This document shows positions 8,949-16,649 of a stretch of 64,000 nt of DNA, one piece after another. A program made the translations under genes and the position numbers. The notes beneath the pieces are model-generated. The model was given only the letters and a program-made list of their open reading frames with translations, had not been told where the DNA came from and did not search any database. The stretch is from Pseudomonas sp. A-RE-19. GTDB lineage: Bacteria > Pseudomonadota > Gammaproteobacteria > Pseudomonadales > Pseudomonadaceae. The stretch spans positions 1 through 64,000 of the forward strand of contig NZ_JAHBDQ010000007.1 of NCBI RefSeq assembly GCF_019956555.1. The letters are read 5' to 3'. Positions within the stretch are counted from its first letter, which is position 1. Each line of letters starts with the position of its first letter.

Positions 8949-10526
8949 ATGCATCGCCATAACGAACATCTGGATGACCTCAAATCACCTGCCCAGACGC
9001 AGCAGGCAATGGAGTCGGCGGCGACCGAAAAAGAGTACGCCTGCCCCATGCACCCGGAAATCCGCCATCGCGGCCCGGGTACATGCCCCAAGTGCGGCAT
9101 GCCCCTGGAACCGGTGTTGCCCGAACTGGAGCAAGCAATCCTGAACTCGCCGACTTTTCCCGGCGCTTCTGGTGGACCTTGCCGCTGACCCTGGCCGTCA
9201 CCGCGCTGGCCATGGGTGGTCATGCCTTGAGCCTGTTTCACGGCGCTACACAGAACGGGGTCGAACTGGTGCTCGCCGCGCCTGTCGTGCTGTGGGCCGG
9301 CTGGCCGTTCTATATGCGCGGCGTGCGCTCGATCATCCAGCGCAGCCCCAACATGTGGACGCTGATCGGCCTCGGTACCGCCGCAGCCTTCCTCTACAGC
9401 CTTGCCGCTACGCTGGCACCCGGCCTGTTTCCGGCCACCTTCATGATGGACGGCCGGGTTGGCGTGTACTACGAAGCGGCGGCCGTGATCATCTCCTTGA
9501 CACTGCTCGGACAAATGCTCGAACTCAAGGCGCGCTCGCAAACCTCGGCCGCGATCAAATCGCTGCTCGGTCTGGCGCCCAAGACCGCGCGCAGGATCAA
9601 CGCCGATGGCAGCGAAGCGGACATTGCCCTGAGCCATGTGCACAGCGGCGACACCTTGCGCGTGCGCCCCGGCGAGAAGGTCCCGGTCGACGGCGTGGTG
9701 CTGCAGGGCGAAAGCGCGGTGGACGAGGCCATGCTCACAGGCGAGCCGGTGCCCGTTATGAAACGCCCAGGCGACGGCCTGATCGGCGCCACCCTCAATA
9801 CCCACGGCAGCCTGGTGATGCAGGCGCAGAAAGTGGGTTCAGCGACCGTGCTCGCGCAAATTGTGCAGATGGTGGTCCAGGCTCAGCGCTCCAAGGCACC
9901 GATGCAACGGCTGGCAGACGTGATTGCCGGCTACTTCGTCATGGTAGTGATCGCCATCGCCGTTCTGACCTTTGTCGGCTGGGGGCTGTGGGGGCCGCAA
10001 CCGAGCTGGGTGTTCGGCCTCATCAATGCGGTGGCCGTGCTGATCATCGCCTGCCCCTGCGCCCTCGGCCTGGCCACACCGATGTCGGTGATGGTCGCCA
10101 CCGGCAAGGCTGCCAGCAGCGGCGTGCTCTTCCGGGATGCAGCGGCGATCGAGAACCTGCGCAGCGACGGAACCATCATCATGTACCTGGCCGTGGATGG
10201 CGTGCTCGCAGGGCTACTCGCCCTCGCCGACCCGATCAAACCCACCACCCGGCCCGCCGTCGAACGCCTGCAGGCCGATGGCGTGCGGGTGATTATGGCG
10301 ACCGGAGACGGCCTCACCACCGCCCGCACCGTCGCCCGCCAACTGGGCATCGAAGAAGTCCACGGCGAAGTCAAACCACTGGACAAGGAACGCTTGGCCG
10401 CCGCATTGCAGGAACGCGGGCACCGTGTGGCAATGGCCGGCGACGGTGGCTGCACTGGCCATGAGCGTCAGCTCTGTCTCAGTGGTGTTTAACGCCTTGC
10501 GCCTGCACCAGGCCTCGATTGACTGA
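8949..10526 (+). pseudogene. Copper-translocating P-type ATPase, disrupted
   Basis: Remains of a CopA/CopB-type copper P1B-ATPase. The N-terminal part has a YHS-like metal site ([11 protein letters not shown]...[10 protein letters not shown]). At about 9140-9165 the frame shifts and continues as [13 protein letters not shown] with good transmembrane helices, the TGE actuator motif ([10 protein letters not shown]) and the CPC ion channel motif ([12 protein letters not shown]). At about 10160 the protein jumps from AAIENLR straight to [13 protein letters not shown]. The DKTGT phosphorylation motif and the nucleotide domain are therefore gone. After MAGDG at about 10447 a second deletion joins, out of frame, to the C-terminal tail ([19 protein letters not shown]). 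Such a protein cannot be phosphorylated or pump copper. Confidence 0.9.
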
Positions 10527-10546
10527 GCTCATTGCTGACAGCCAAG

Positions 10547-10661
10547 AAGCGGTTTCACTACACTGATCCCGCCTTGCCCCTACTCCATCACAAAAGCCCG
10601 ACAACAATGAAAACCATAAAAAGCACAATGATGCTCTGCGGCCTGCTCGCGCTAGCCAACG
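10547..10661 (+). repeat. Direct repeat, right copy
   Basis: Matches 7970-8085. It covers the leader and signal-peptide codons of the intact PheC-like gene. The two copies are about 2.58 kb apart in the same orientation. Homologous recombination between them would remove the copper cassette and leave one intact PheC-like gene. Confidence 0.8.
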
Positions 10662-11398
10662 GCGTTCAGGCACAGGAAAGCCCTTCGCACCTGGACACCG
10701 TCCTGCAACAAGGCCAACTGCGGGTTTGTACGACAGGCGACTACAAACCCTATACCTACAAAGCCGAGGACGGCGAATACTCGGGCATCGACATTGCCAT
10801 GGCACGCTCACTGGCCGACAGCCTGGGCGTGAAGGTTGAATGGGTCCAGACCACCTGGAAAACCCTGATGCCCGACATGCTCGCGGGCAAATGCGACATC
10901 GGCGTCGGCGGCATCTCCGTCACGCTGGAACGCCAGAAAAAAGCCTTCTTCAGCACCACGCTGGACGTTGACGGCAAAATCCCACTGGTGCGCTGCGAAA
11001 ACCAGACGCAATACCAGAGCATCGAACAAATCAACCAACCTTCGGTTCGCCTGGTCGAACCGGCCGGCGGCACCAACGAAGCCTTCGTCCACGCCTTCCT
11101 GCCTAAGGCGCAATTGCAACTGCACGACAACGTGACCATCTTCCAGGAGCTACTGGACAAGAAGGCTGACGTGATGATTACCGATGCGTCGGAAGCGCTG
11201 TACCAGCAGAAACTCAAACCGGGTTTGTGCGCGGTTAATCCCACGCAATACATGCAATATGGGGAGAAGGCTTATCTGTTGCCGCGTGATGATATTAGTT
11301 GGAAGTTGTACGTCGATCAGTGGCTGCACCTGGCCAAGGTGACGGGGAATTACCAGAAAATTCTGGGTCAGTGGATCGCGGTGCCAGAGGCGAAATAG
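10607..11398 (+). CDS. Periplasmic PheC-like cyclohexadienyl dehydratase or amino-acid-binding protein
   Basis: A 263-residue periplasmic protein of the bacterial solute-binding family 3. The start is fixed by the duplicated leader and a signal peptide (MKTIKSTMMLCGLLALANGVQAQ). The body matches the pattern of PheC, the periplasmic cyclohexadienyl dehydratase of P. aeruginosa: RVCTTGDYKPYTY, GGISVTLERQKKAFFS, GGTNEAF (the Glu, residue 158 here, corresponds to the catalytic acid of PheC) and AEKAYLLPRDD-like near the end. PheC makes phenylpyruvate from prephenate or phenylalanine from arogenate. A pure binding-protein role is the alternative. No permease genes are adjacent, which favours an enzyme. 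Confidence 0.75.
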   Translation: MKTIKSTMMLCGLLALANGVQAQESPSHLDTVLQQGQLRVCTTGDYKPYTYKAEDGEYSGIDIAMARSLADSLGVKVEWVQTTWKTLMPDMLAGKCDIGVGGISVTLERQKKAFFSTTLDVDGKIPLVRCENQTQYQSIEQINQPSVRLVEPAGGTNEAFVHAFLPKAQLQLHDNVTIFQELLDKKADVMITDASEALYQQKLKPGLCAVNPTQYMQYGEKAYLLPRDDISWKLYVDQWLHLAKVTGNYQKILGQWIAVPEAK

Positions 11399-11492
11399 CC
11401 CGCTGCTATTCATTCCATGTAGCAGTTGGCGAAGCCTGCGTCCGGCTGTGCAGCGGCCGCAAAATCAGAACTCGCGATTCGTCAGGCAAGTC

Positions 11493-11524
11493 ACGCAACG
11501 GCGGAAGCATTTCAGCCGTTGCGT
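11493..11524. other. Perfect inverted repeat downstream of the PheC-like gene
   Basis: acgcaacggc and gccgttgcgt form a 10-base perfect stem around a 12-base loop between two convergent genes. It has no run of T on either side, so it is a weak terminator candidate for the PheC-like gene or the lipoprotein gene. Confidence 0.4.
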
Positions 11525-11530
11525 AACTCC

Positions 11531-11728
11531 TTAGTCGTGCAGCAAGCCTGAGCTGTATTGATTGAAGCTGTTGCCGATGGCGCTCCCGCCAAAGTTCACC
11601 TTGTTGGCGCCATGGCCATCGAACTGTTGGCAGGCTTCTGAAAAACACGTGCTGGTGCTCATGCCCGAACAGGCGCTCAGGAGCACGGCACTGGAGATCA
11701 TCACGACTTTGAAGAGGTTCGAGATCAT
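11531..11728 (-). CDS. Small hypothetical lipoprotein
   Basis: A 65-residue lipoprotein precursor. The N-terminus MISNLFKVVMISSAVLLSAC is a lipoprotein signal with the lipobox LSAC. The mature part has only about 46 residues, rich in Ser, Gly and Asn (FGGSAIGNSFNQYSSG), with two further Cys (STCFSEAC). The family is not recognised. It stands alone and converges with the PheC-like gene. Confidence 0.65.
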   Translation of the reverse strand: MISNLFKVVMISSAVLLSACSGMSTSTCFSEACQQFDGHGANKVNFGGSAIGNSFNQYSSGLLHD

Positions 11729-12024
11729 TTTTCAGTTTCCTGTGGGGTGGAAGCGTGGTGACACGATCTTAGGTGAGCATCCTATGCTGCGAGCCTGACG
11801 AAGTTGATGAAACATTGTTGAGCGACAGCGTTGGTTCAGCTGGTGCAGCTCATTCGGTACATGAACGCCACATTCACGACGGCTAACCATAAAAAGCTGT
11901 CAGATATTTCCTTGTTTTCTTCGAAGAAACCCGCTCGTTTAAATGGGTGTTTAAAGACACTCGCGGTTACGTCACAAAGGCTACAACGCCTTGCGTCGTC
12001 GCCTACGAGTGCGCCAGAATCCGC
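11729..12024. other. Non-coding stretch before the DUF6124 leader
   Basis: No convincing gene is visible. Short frames here lack start context and family character. The AT-rich part around 11870-11950 may hold promoters for the lipoprotein gene (minus) and the leader RNA (plus). I see no IS ends or tRNA. Confidence 0.4.
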
Positions 12025-12287
12025 CGGCTTGTGCGCTTAAGGTCTGGGCTTTATCGTTTTCCCGTCGCTGAAAAACAGCGATCGGGTTTGGTAGCCCGTA
12101 CATGAGATTTGCACAGCATCACCATTCGCGGCGTTTTTCGTCTCGGCTTTATGGTGGTCATGCACAGGGCACCTTCGGGTGCGCCGGCTTCCTCATGTCC
12201 CGGTCTACCAACCTGCGCATGGCCGCCACCTTCGTTTGGTAGCGAGGTTGGATGGCTCCTTTATTTACGGCATGAGGAGTTTTATCT
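12025..12287 (+). ncRNA. Structured leader candidate upstream of the DUF6124 gene
   Basis: About 260 bases with several strong hairpins. At 12061-12086 CCCG-TCGCTG-AAAAA-CAGCGA-(T)-CGGG forms a 10-base stem. The same CGGG can instead pair with CCCG at 12095-12098, so two stems compete. GCACC-TTCG-GGTGC at 12169-12182 is a UUCG-capped hairpin. CTACCAA at 12205-12211 pairs with TTGGTAG at 12236-12242. A good ribosome-binding site (gaggag, 12274-12279) follows. From memory, very similar sequence recurs before DUF6124 and DUF3077 genes in Pseudomonas, but I cannot check that here. No Rfam name is claimed. Confidence 0.55.
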
Positions 12288-12650
12288 ATGTTCAAACCAA
12301 CACCCAATCCGCCGATCACAGACCCGGCATCCCCCTACGAATCACTTGATTCCAAAAAACTCAACGAAGCCGCCGAACGAGCCCTCGACTACCATCTCAA
12401 ACCGGCCGCTCAAATCATGGCGACGACCAACGAACCCGAGCGCATGTTCCTAGCCAACCCGGCATACAACACCGAATCCCTGCTGGCCAACGCCTGCGAG
12501 TCACTGGGATCGGCTACGGTTATGCTCAGTGATTTTGCAGCGCTGCTGGAGGGGACACACCGCAAAACCCTGCTGGGCATCGCCCAAGTCGTCATGCTGG
12601 GTGAGCTGGCGGTGAACCAGGCGCTGGATAACGTCGAGCCATCCAAGTAA
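12288..12650 (+). CDS. DUF6124 family protein
   Basis: A 120-residue protein with the DUF6124 layout: an N-terminal MFKPTPNPP segment, SPYESLDSKKLNEAAERALDYHL, a variable loop (AAQIMATTNEPERMFLANPAYNTESL) and a helical end (LLANACESLGSATVMLSDFAALLEG...AVNQALDNVEP). No signal peptide is present. The family is common and multicopy in fluorescent Pseudomonas, and its function is unknown to me. The gene is preceded by a long structured leader with a clear ribosome-binding site, which suggests control at RNA level. Confidence 0.85.
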   Translation: MFKPTPNPPITDPASPYESLDSKKLNEAAERALDYHLKPAAQIMATTNEPERMFLANPAYNTESLLANACESLGSATVMLSDFAALLEGTHRKTLLGIAQVVMLGELAVNQALDNVEPSK

Positions 12651-12794
12651 TCAATGCTGCACATCGGCGTGGGGAGGCGTAAGCCCCTCGCGCCACAGAA
12701 CACCACTCCAAATGCGAGTGCATAGCCGTGAGTCACCTTTCAAAGCAAGTCTGATACAGTCGTCCCCGGTAAATTCGTTGACAGGAAGTCAAAC

Positions 12795-13328
12795 ATGGCA
12801 AAGCCAGCCGCACGTATCACCGACCCCACCAGTTGTCCCATGCCCGGGCACGGCCCAAAAGCCATCGTATCTGGATCTCCCGATGTATTCTTCGACGGGC
12901 TTGCAGCCGCGACTAAAGGCGATACCTGCACCTGCGGCAGCAATTTAGCCTCGGCCGTGTCAGCTACGGTGCTCATCAATGGCAAGAATGCTGCACTGGT
13001 CGGCACTGTCGGTACCCATGGCGACGTCGTGATTGGTGGCTCGGGTACGGTGATCATCGGTGATTCGCATACACCAGCACCTTTCACACCCCCACTCCCG
13101 CTTTTACTGCAAAAAACCTACGGACACACCTTCAGCATCGTTGACAGCGAAACCGGTCAACCTTTAGCCGGAAGAAGTTTCACTGCCACCGTTAATGGTG
13201 AAAAGATCATTGGTACTACAGATAACGCAGGAATAGCGCACGTCAAAACCCCCATCAAAGATACCCCTATTTCTGTGAGCATTGACTTTACCTCTCCAGC
13301 TCGGACGCTTAGCGAACTCACGGATTGA
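12795..13328 (+). CDS. PAAR-domain type VI secretion tip protein
   Basis: A 177-residue protein. Residues 1 to about 95 are a PAAR domain: PAARITDPTSCPMPGHG, DVFFDGLAAATKGDTCTCG, ATVLINGKNAALVGTVGTHGD, SGTVIIGDSHTP. The Cys and His residues fit the zinc site at the sharp tip. A Pro-rich linker (PAPFTPPLPLLL) leads to a C-terminal beta domain (TFSIVDSETGQPLAGRSFTATVNG) like carboxypeptidase-regulatory folds. PAAR proteins cap the VgrG spike of the type VI secretion system and carry effectors. No VgrG or other secretion gene is nearby, so this is an orphan module. The amidase gene starts 6 bases after its stop. Confidence 0.9.
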   Translation: MAKPAARITDPTSCPMPGHGPKAIVSGSPDVFFDGLAAATKGDTCTCGSNLASAVSATVLINGKNAALVGTVGTHGDVVIGGSGTVIIGDSHTPAPFTPPLPLLLQKTYGHTFSIVDSETGQPLAGRSFTATVNGEKIIGTTDNAGIAHVKTPIKDTPISVSIDFTSPARTLSELTD

Positions 13329-13334
13329 TCAAAC

Positions 13335-14045
13335 ATGGCTGAACAATTTACTACTGAAGCAAAAGCAACCGAAGTCAAACCCAAAGAACCAGCAGTTCCC
13401 ACTACCATCACTGTCAACGATAGAGCTGCTACCAGAGAAGCGATCCTCAGACTCGTCCGCAAAAATGGTGAGTTTATAGAACGATCATCTTGGGGAGCGC
13501 ATAAAGCAAAAGGCGAAATGGTCGATGACTGGGACTACTCGATGATCGCACTTCACCATGCTGGTAGAAGTGTAGGTTGTGGTGCCGGTGCCGGACAAAT
13601 GCGTGCGATTCAGAGTGAGCATCAGGCGAAGTTTGATGACATCGGTTATCACTACGGCATCGACTGTACGGGTAAAGTATTCGAAGGACGCGACATCCGG
13701 TTCAAAGGCTCAAGCGTACATAATTACAACACGGGCGTAATTGGCATCGTTTTGCTAGAAAATTTGACAACCGCCGATGAAGTCGGCGATGTGGTTGCCC
13801 TTGCCCGCCAGGCTCTTGAAGCCATCAACGGCAATATGGACCAGAAAATCCCAGCTATACAACTCGACACCCTACTGAACTTAATTCAAGCCCTGACCAG
13901 CGTTTTCAGGGTGACGACTTTGGGTGGACACCGGGAATTCCCCATGCAAGCCGGCGAAGGAAAGATTTGTCCTGGCAACATTGGAATGGAGCTGGTGAGA
14001 AACCTTCGAATTAAAACCAAACTGTTACGACCACCTTCATCATGA
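13335..14045 (+). CDS. Zn-dependent N-acetylmuramoyl-L-alanine amidase, candidate T6SS effector
   Basis: A 236-residue protein with no signal peptide. After a charged, Pro-rich linker (1-25) comes an amidase_2/PGRP domain from about residue 47: ERSSWGAHKAKGE, MIALHHAGRS (His74/75), GYHYGIDCTGKVFEGRD, NYNTGVIGIVLLEN, TLGGHREF (His199) and KICPGN (Cys212). The His, His, Cys zinc set and the Tyr of GYHYGI match T7 lysozyme-type amidases, which cut between muramic acid and L-alanine. The absence of a signal peptide and the position right after a PAAR gene and before a membrane-anchored small protein fit an antibacterial effector delivered by type VI secretion. Confidence 0.85.
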   Translation: MAEQFTTEAKATEVKPKEPAVPTTITVNDRAATREAILRLVRKNGEFIERSSWGAHKAKGEMVDDWDYSMIALHHAGRSVGCGAGAGQMRAIQSEHQAKFDDIGYHYGIDCTGKVFEGRDIRFKGSSVHNYNTGVIGIVLLENLTTADEVGDVVALARQALEAINGNMDQKIPAIQLDTLLNLIQALTSVFRVTTLGGHREFPMQAGEGKICPGNIGMELVRNLRIKTKLLRPPSS

Positions 14046-14329
14046 AATCGCTACTTATCATTGTTCCGACCATACTCGTCGCCCTCCTCTACATCGGTTT
14101 TTACGAAAGGATGGAAGACGCCTACCCGGAAAAAGTATTTTTCATCAAGAAAGTCCCGACATTTCAGATTAAGTTTGAAAATATTTTTGCGTACGAATCA
14201 GATGACAAAAAGTTGAGTGAGCTAAGTGACACGGAGCGACAGTTGGTCATCCAGTACTGCAAATATCGGTTAGGCATGACTACGACATTAAAAAACCAAA
14301 ACGAGCTTGAAGAATGCAAAAAAAGATAA
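14042..14329 (+). CDS. Putative periplasmic immunity protein
   Basis: A 95-residue protein whose ATG overlaps the amidase stop (ATGA), so the two are translationally coupled. It starts with a hydrophobic helix (SLLIIVPTILVALLYIGFY) with no obvious cleavage site, giving an inner-membrane anchor with a periplasmic domain. The rest is Lys/Glu-rich, with two Cys (IQYCKYRLG, EECKKR). It resembles no family I know. Position, coupling and localisation suggest immunity against the amidase, which would act in the periplasm. The gene is clearly AT-rich compared with its surroundings, a sign of transfer. Confidence 0.65.
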   Translation: MKSLLIIVPTILVALLYIGFYERMEDAYPEKVFFIKKVPTFQIKFENIFAYESDDKKLSELSDTERQLVIQYCKYRLGMTTTLKNQNELEECKKR

Positions 14330-14384
14330 GATAAATCCTCTCGAAAAATGGCGAAGGCATGGTGCTGCAGGTAGAAGGGGACCC

Positions 14385-14590
14385 CTTTTCTCCGAATTTG
14401 ATTTTCCACCCAGTTGTTGTCGATGGACACAGCACCATCATCTGGATAGCGCGTCAGCACTATCCAGCGCTTTAGGCTGTAATCCAACGCCTTGGCGATA
14501 GCCGATCCCTCAGGTACAGGTTGCCTCTGTGCGATCATCCAAGTATGAATCGCGTCGATTTGGGTACTGCTTTTTCCTTCCGTTTTCGCT
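14385..14590 (-). pseudogene. IS66-family transposase fragment (TnpC C-terminal region)
   Basis: The minus strand encodes TQIDAIHTWMIAQRQPVPEG, then AKALDYSLKRW, LTRYPDDGAV and IDNNWVENQIR. This is the conserved block of the IS66 DDE transposase with its last catalytic Glu (the E in VENQIR). Both flanks lose similarity, at about 14385 and 14590. No terminal repeats or accessory tnpA/tnpB genes are seen. It is a leftover of an IS66 insertion next to the effector cassette. Confidence 0.8.
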
Positions 14591-14829
14591 GGCGGATATC
14601 CGGCAGATCAAATAGTGCATATAAACATACACTTGATATTTCAATTTCTTCCAAGGGCGGAAAATCTCCTGAGGTGAGCGCTTTGTGCTCGCCTATACTA
14701 AAAAAGTTAAATAGTGCTGACGAGTGCGTTTGGCAAGGCATTGAAAATATTGAAATTTAAAGGTGCAGGCACCCTTGGAGGTTGCTGGCTTTTTTCTGGG
14801 ATGGTTTGGTGTCGTGACGAGGATTTGAT
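14591..14829. other. AT-rich stretch after the IS66 fragment
   Basis: No supported gene. A plus-strand frame ending at 14760 contains a readable C-terminus (SAYKHTLDISISSKGGKSPE) that could be the tail of a lost gene, but its start lies inside the IS66 fragment and I do not recognise it. Confidence 0.3.
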
Positions 14830-15288
14830 ATGAACGTCTTGTTGAAAGAGCTTCAGGCCTATCACCATGAAGTGGCTATGAAAATTACTCAGATCAAAGA
14901 GTTGCTGAGAAAGATGAGACATGAATCCGATGGGGCTGATGACTGCAAGCTGTTGTTCAAGATGCTGGAAGCCTTGCATGGTGATGCAGAACGACACCAC
15001 CATGAAAATGAAGAACTTATTCGGCTGGCTTTGCTAGAGACTGAGGCGCCGATCCACCAACGGGTCAAGGATATCGAGCGAGATCATCAGGCATTTGGGC
15101 GCATTGCTGGACAGCTGAAGATGTTGGAGGACACAACCCAGGAAACGAGAGTAATTGCTGACACTATCGATGACTTCATCAAAAAATATTACGACCATAT
15201 GGACGCTGAGGAAAATATTTTCTTTCCGGCGGCAGATAAGTGGCTATCAGACGACCAGTGGCAGGAAATCAAACGTCAATGGCATTAA
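14830..15288 (+). CDS. Hemerythrin-like HHE domain protein
   Basis: A 152-residue, fully helical cytoplasmic protein. Metal-ligand motifs of the hemerythrin HHE domain are spaced along four helices: LQAYHHEV (helix 1), HGDAERHHHENEEL (helix 2), IERDHQAFGR (helix 3) and YYDHMDAEENIFFPAA (helix 4). The last motif is the most diagnostic. These proteins bind a di-iron centre and sense or store oxygen or nitric oxide. It stands alone between the IS66 remnant and a non-coding stretch before dusA, so it may belong to the accessory region. Confidence 0.85.
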   Translation: MNVLLKELQAYHHEVAMKITQIKELLRKMRHESDGADDCKLLFKMLEALHGDAERHHHENEELIRLALLETEAPIHQRVKDIERDHQAFGRIAGQLKMLEDTTQETRVIADTIDDFIKKYYDHMDAEENIFFPAADKWLSDDQWQEIKRQWH

Positions 15289-15653
15289 TTGGAGCTCGCC
15301 GCACACCTTCAAAATTTAGCTGCTACTTAGTACTGATCTAACTAAGTAATTACGCGGACACCATGTATTAACTTACAGGGGGTGTCCGTATATCGACGGC
15401 TCCTCGTTGCAAGTCCCTTCGCTTTGGCGCCTGTACCAACGACACAAAGATCCAAGGCTATTTAGCCATACAGGGAAAGAGGAATGGAAAGAAAAATCGG
15501 GACACACAGTTAGCCGGTCTCGTGCCAAGTCGCTCAATCCCTCCCGTTCCTGTGCTCACTCTCTCAACTACCTCAGCCAGACTCGCCTGAGCCCCGCAAG
15601 CCCATTCCTGATAAACTCCCCACCTCCCAGCCTCACCCATTCCAGAAACGCCA
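15289..15653. other. Non-coding stretch before dusA
   Basis: No gene supported. An 8-base perfect stem (cggacacc at 15355-15362 with ggtgtccg at 15381-15388) encloses an 18-base loop. This resembles a worn mobile-element end or a regulatory hairpin. A minus-strand frame through 15460-15670 has no family character. The dusA promoter must lie in the right part. Confidence 0.4.
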
Positions 15654-16649
15654 ATGCCCCCAATCACTGCCACACCCGCTCCGCTCTCCCGCCGCTTCTC
15701 CGTCGCCCCGATGATGGATTGGACCGACCGTCACTGCCGCTTCTTCCTACGCCTGCTCTCCAAACACGCCCTCCTCTACACCGAAATGGTCACCACCGGC
15801 GCGCTCCTCAACGGCGATCACGACCGCTTCCTGCGTCACAACGAAGCCGAACACCCGCTCGCGTTGCAACTCGGCGGCAGTGTCCCGCTGGACCTGGCCG
15901 CCTGCGCACGCATGGCCCAGGAGCACGGTTACGACGAGGTGAATCTGAATGTCGGCTGCCCGAGTGATCGGGTGCAGAACAATATGATCGGCGCGTGCCT
16001 GATGGGGCATCCGCAGTTGGTGGCTGATTGTGTGAAGGCGATGCGCGATGCGGTGTCGATTCCGGTGACGGTGAAGCATCGGATCGGGATTAATGGGCGG
16101 GACAGTTACGAGCAGTTGTGTGATTTCGTCGGCACGGTTCGGGATGCCGGGTGCACGAGTTTTACGGTGCATGCGCGGATTGCGATTCTGGAGGGGTTGT
16201 CGCCGAAGGAGAACCGCGACATTCCGCCTCTGCGCTATGACGTGGCGGCGAGGTTGAAGGCGGATTTTCCGGAGTTGGAGATTATTCTCAACGGCGGGAT
16301 CAAGACGCTGGAGGCTTGTCACGAGCATCTGCAGACGTTCGATGGCGTAATGCTGGGCCGTGAGGCCTATCACAACCCTTATGTGATGGCTGAGGTGGAT
16401 CAGCAGCTGTTCGGCAGCACAGCGCCGGTGATCAGCCGGGCCGAGGCGCTGGCGCAGTTGCGGCCTTATATCGCCGAGCATTTGCTGGCGGGTGGGGCCA
16501 TGCATCACATCACTCGGCATGTGTTGGGGCTGGGCACCGGGTTTCCGGGGGCGCGGAAGTTTCGTCAGTTGTTGTCGGTGGATATTCATAAGGCCAAAGA
16601 GCCGTTGGCGTTGCTGGATCAGGCGGCGGAGTTGTTGGAGGGGCGTTGA
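15654..16649 (+). CDS. dusA: tRNA-dihydrouridine(20/20a) synthase DusA
   Basis: A 331-residue flavoenzyme that reduces U20 and U20a of tRNA to dihydrouridine using NADPH. Motifs: FSVAPMMDWTDRHCRFFLR (start of the TIM barrel), EMVTTGALL, LALQLGGS, NLNVGCPSDRVQ with the catalytic Cys, KHRIGI and ILNGGI, then VMLGREAYHNP at the FMN phosphate. The C-terminal helical domain ends near the stop. The length is typical. The 5' end of dusA is a known attachment site for genomic islands. Here the accessory region lies immediately upstream, although no integrase remains. Confidence 0.96.
   Translation: MPPITATPAPLSRRFSVAPMMDWTDRHCRFFLRLLSKHALLYTEMVTTGALLNGDHDRFLRHNEAEHPLALQLGGSVPLDLAACARMAQEHGYDEVNLNVGCPSDRVQNNMIGACLMGHPQLVADCVKAMRDAVSIPVTVKHRIGINGRDSYEQLCDFVGTVRDAGCTSFTVHARIAILEGLSPKENRDIPPLRYDVAARLKADFPELEIILNGGIKTLEACHEHLQTFDGVMLGREAYHNPYVMAEVDQQLFGSTAPVISRAEALAQLRPYIAEHLLAGGAMHHITRHVLGLGTGFPGARKFRQLLSVDIHKAKEPLALLDQAAELLEGR

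Noticed and set aside
9172..10464. A 430-codon plus-strand frame in the ATPase region
   Set aside because: Arg/Gly/Ala-rich alternative frame of the ATPase pseudogene, without family motifs.
15458..15673. 71-codon minus-strand frame before dusA as a transposase remnant
   Set aside because: It reads as low-information Gly/Val/Arg sequence and I could not tie it to any known transposase.
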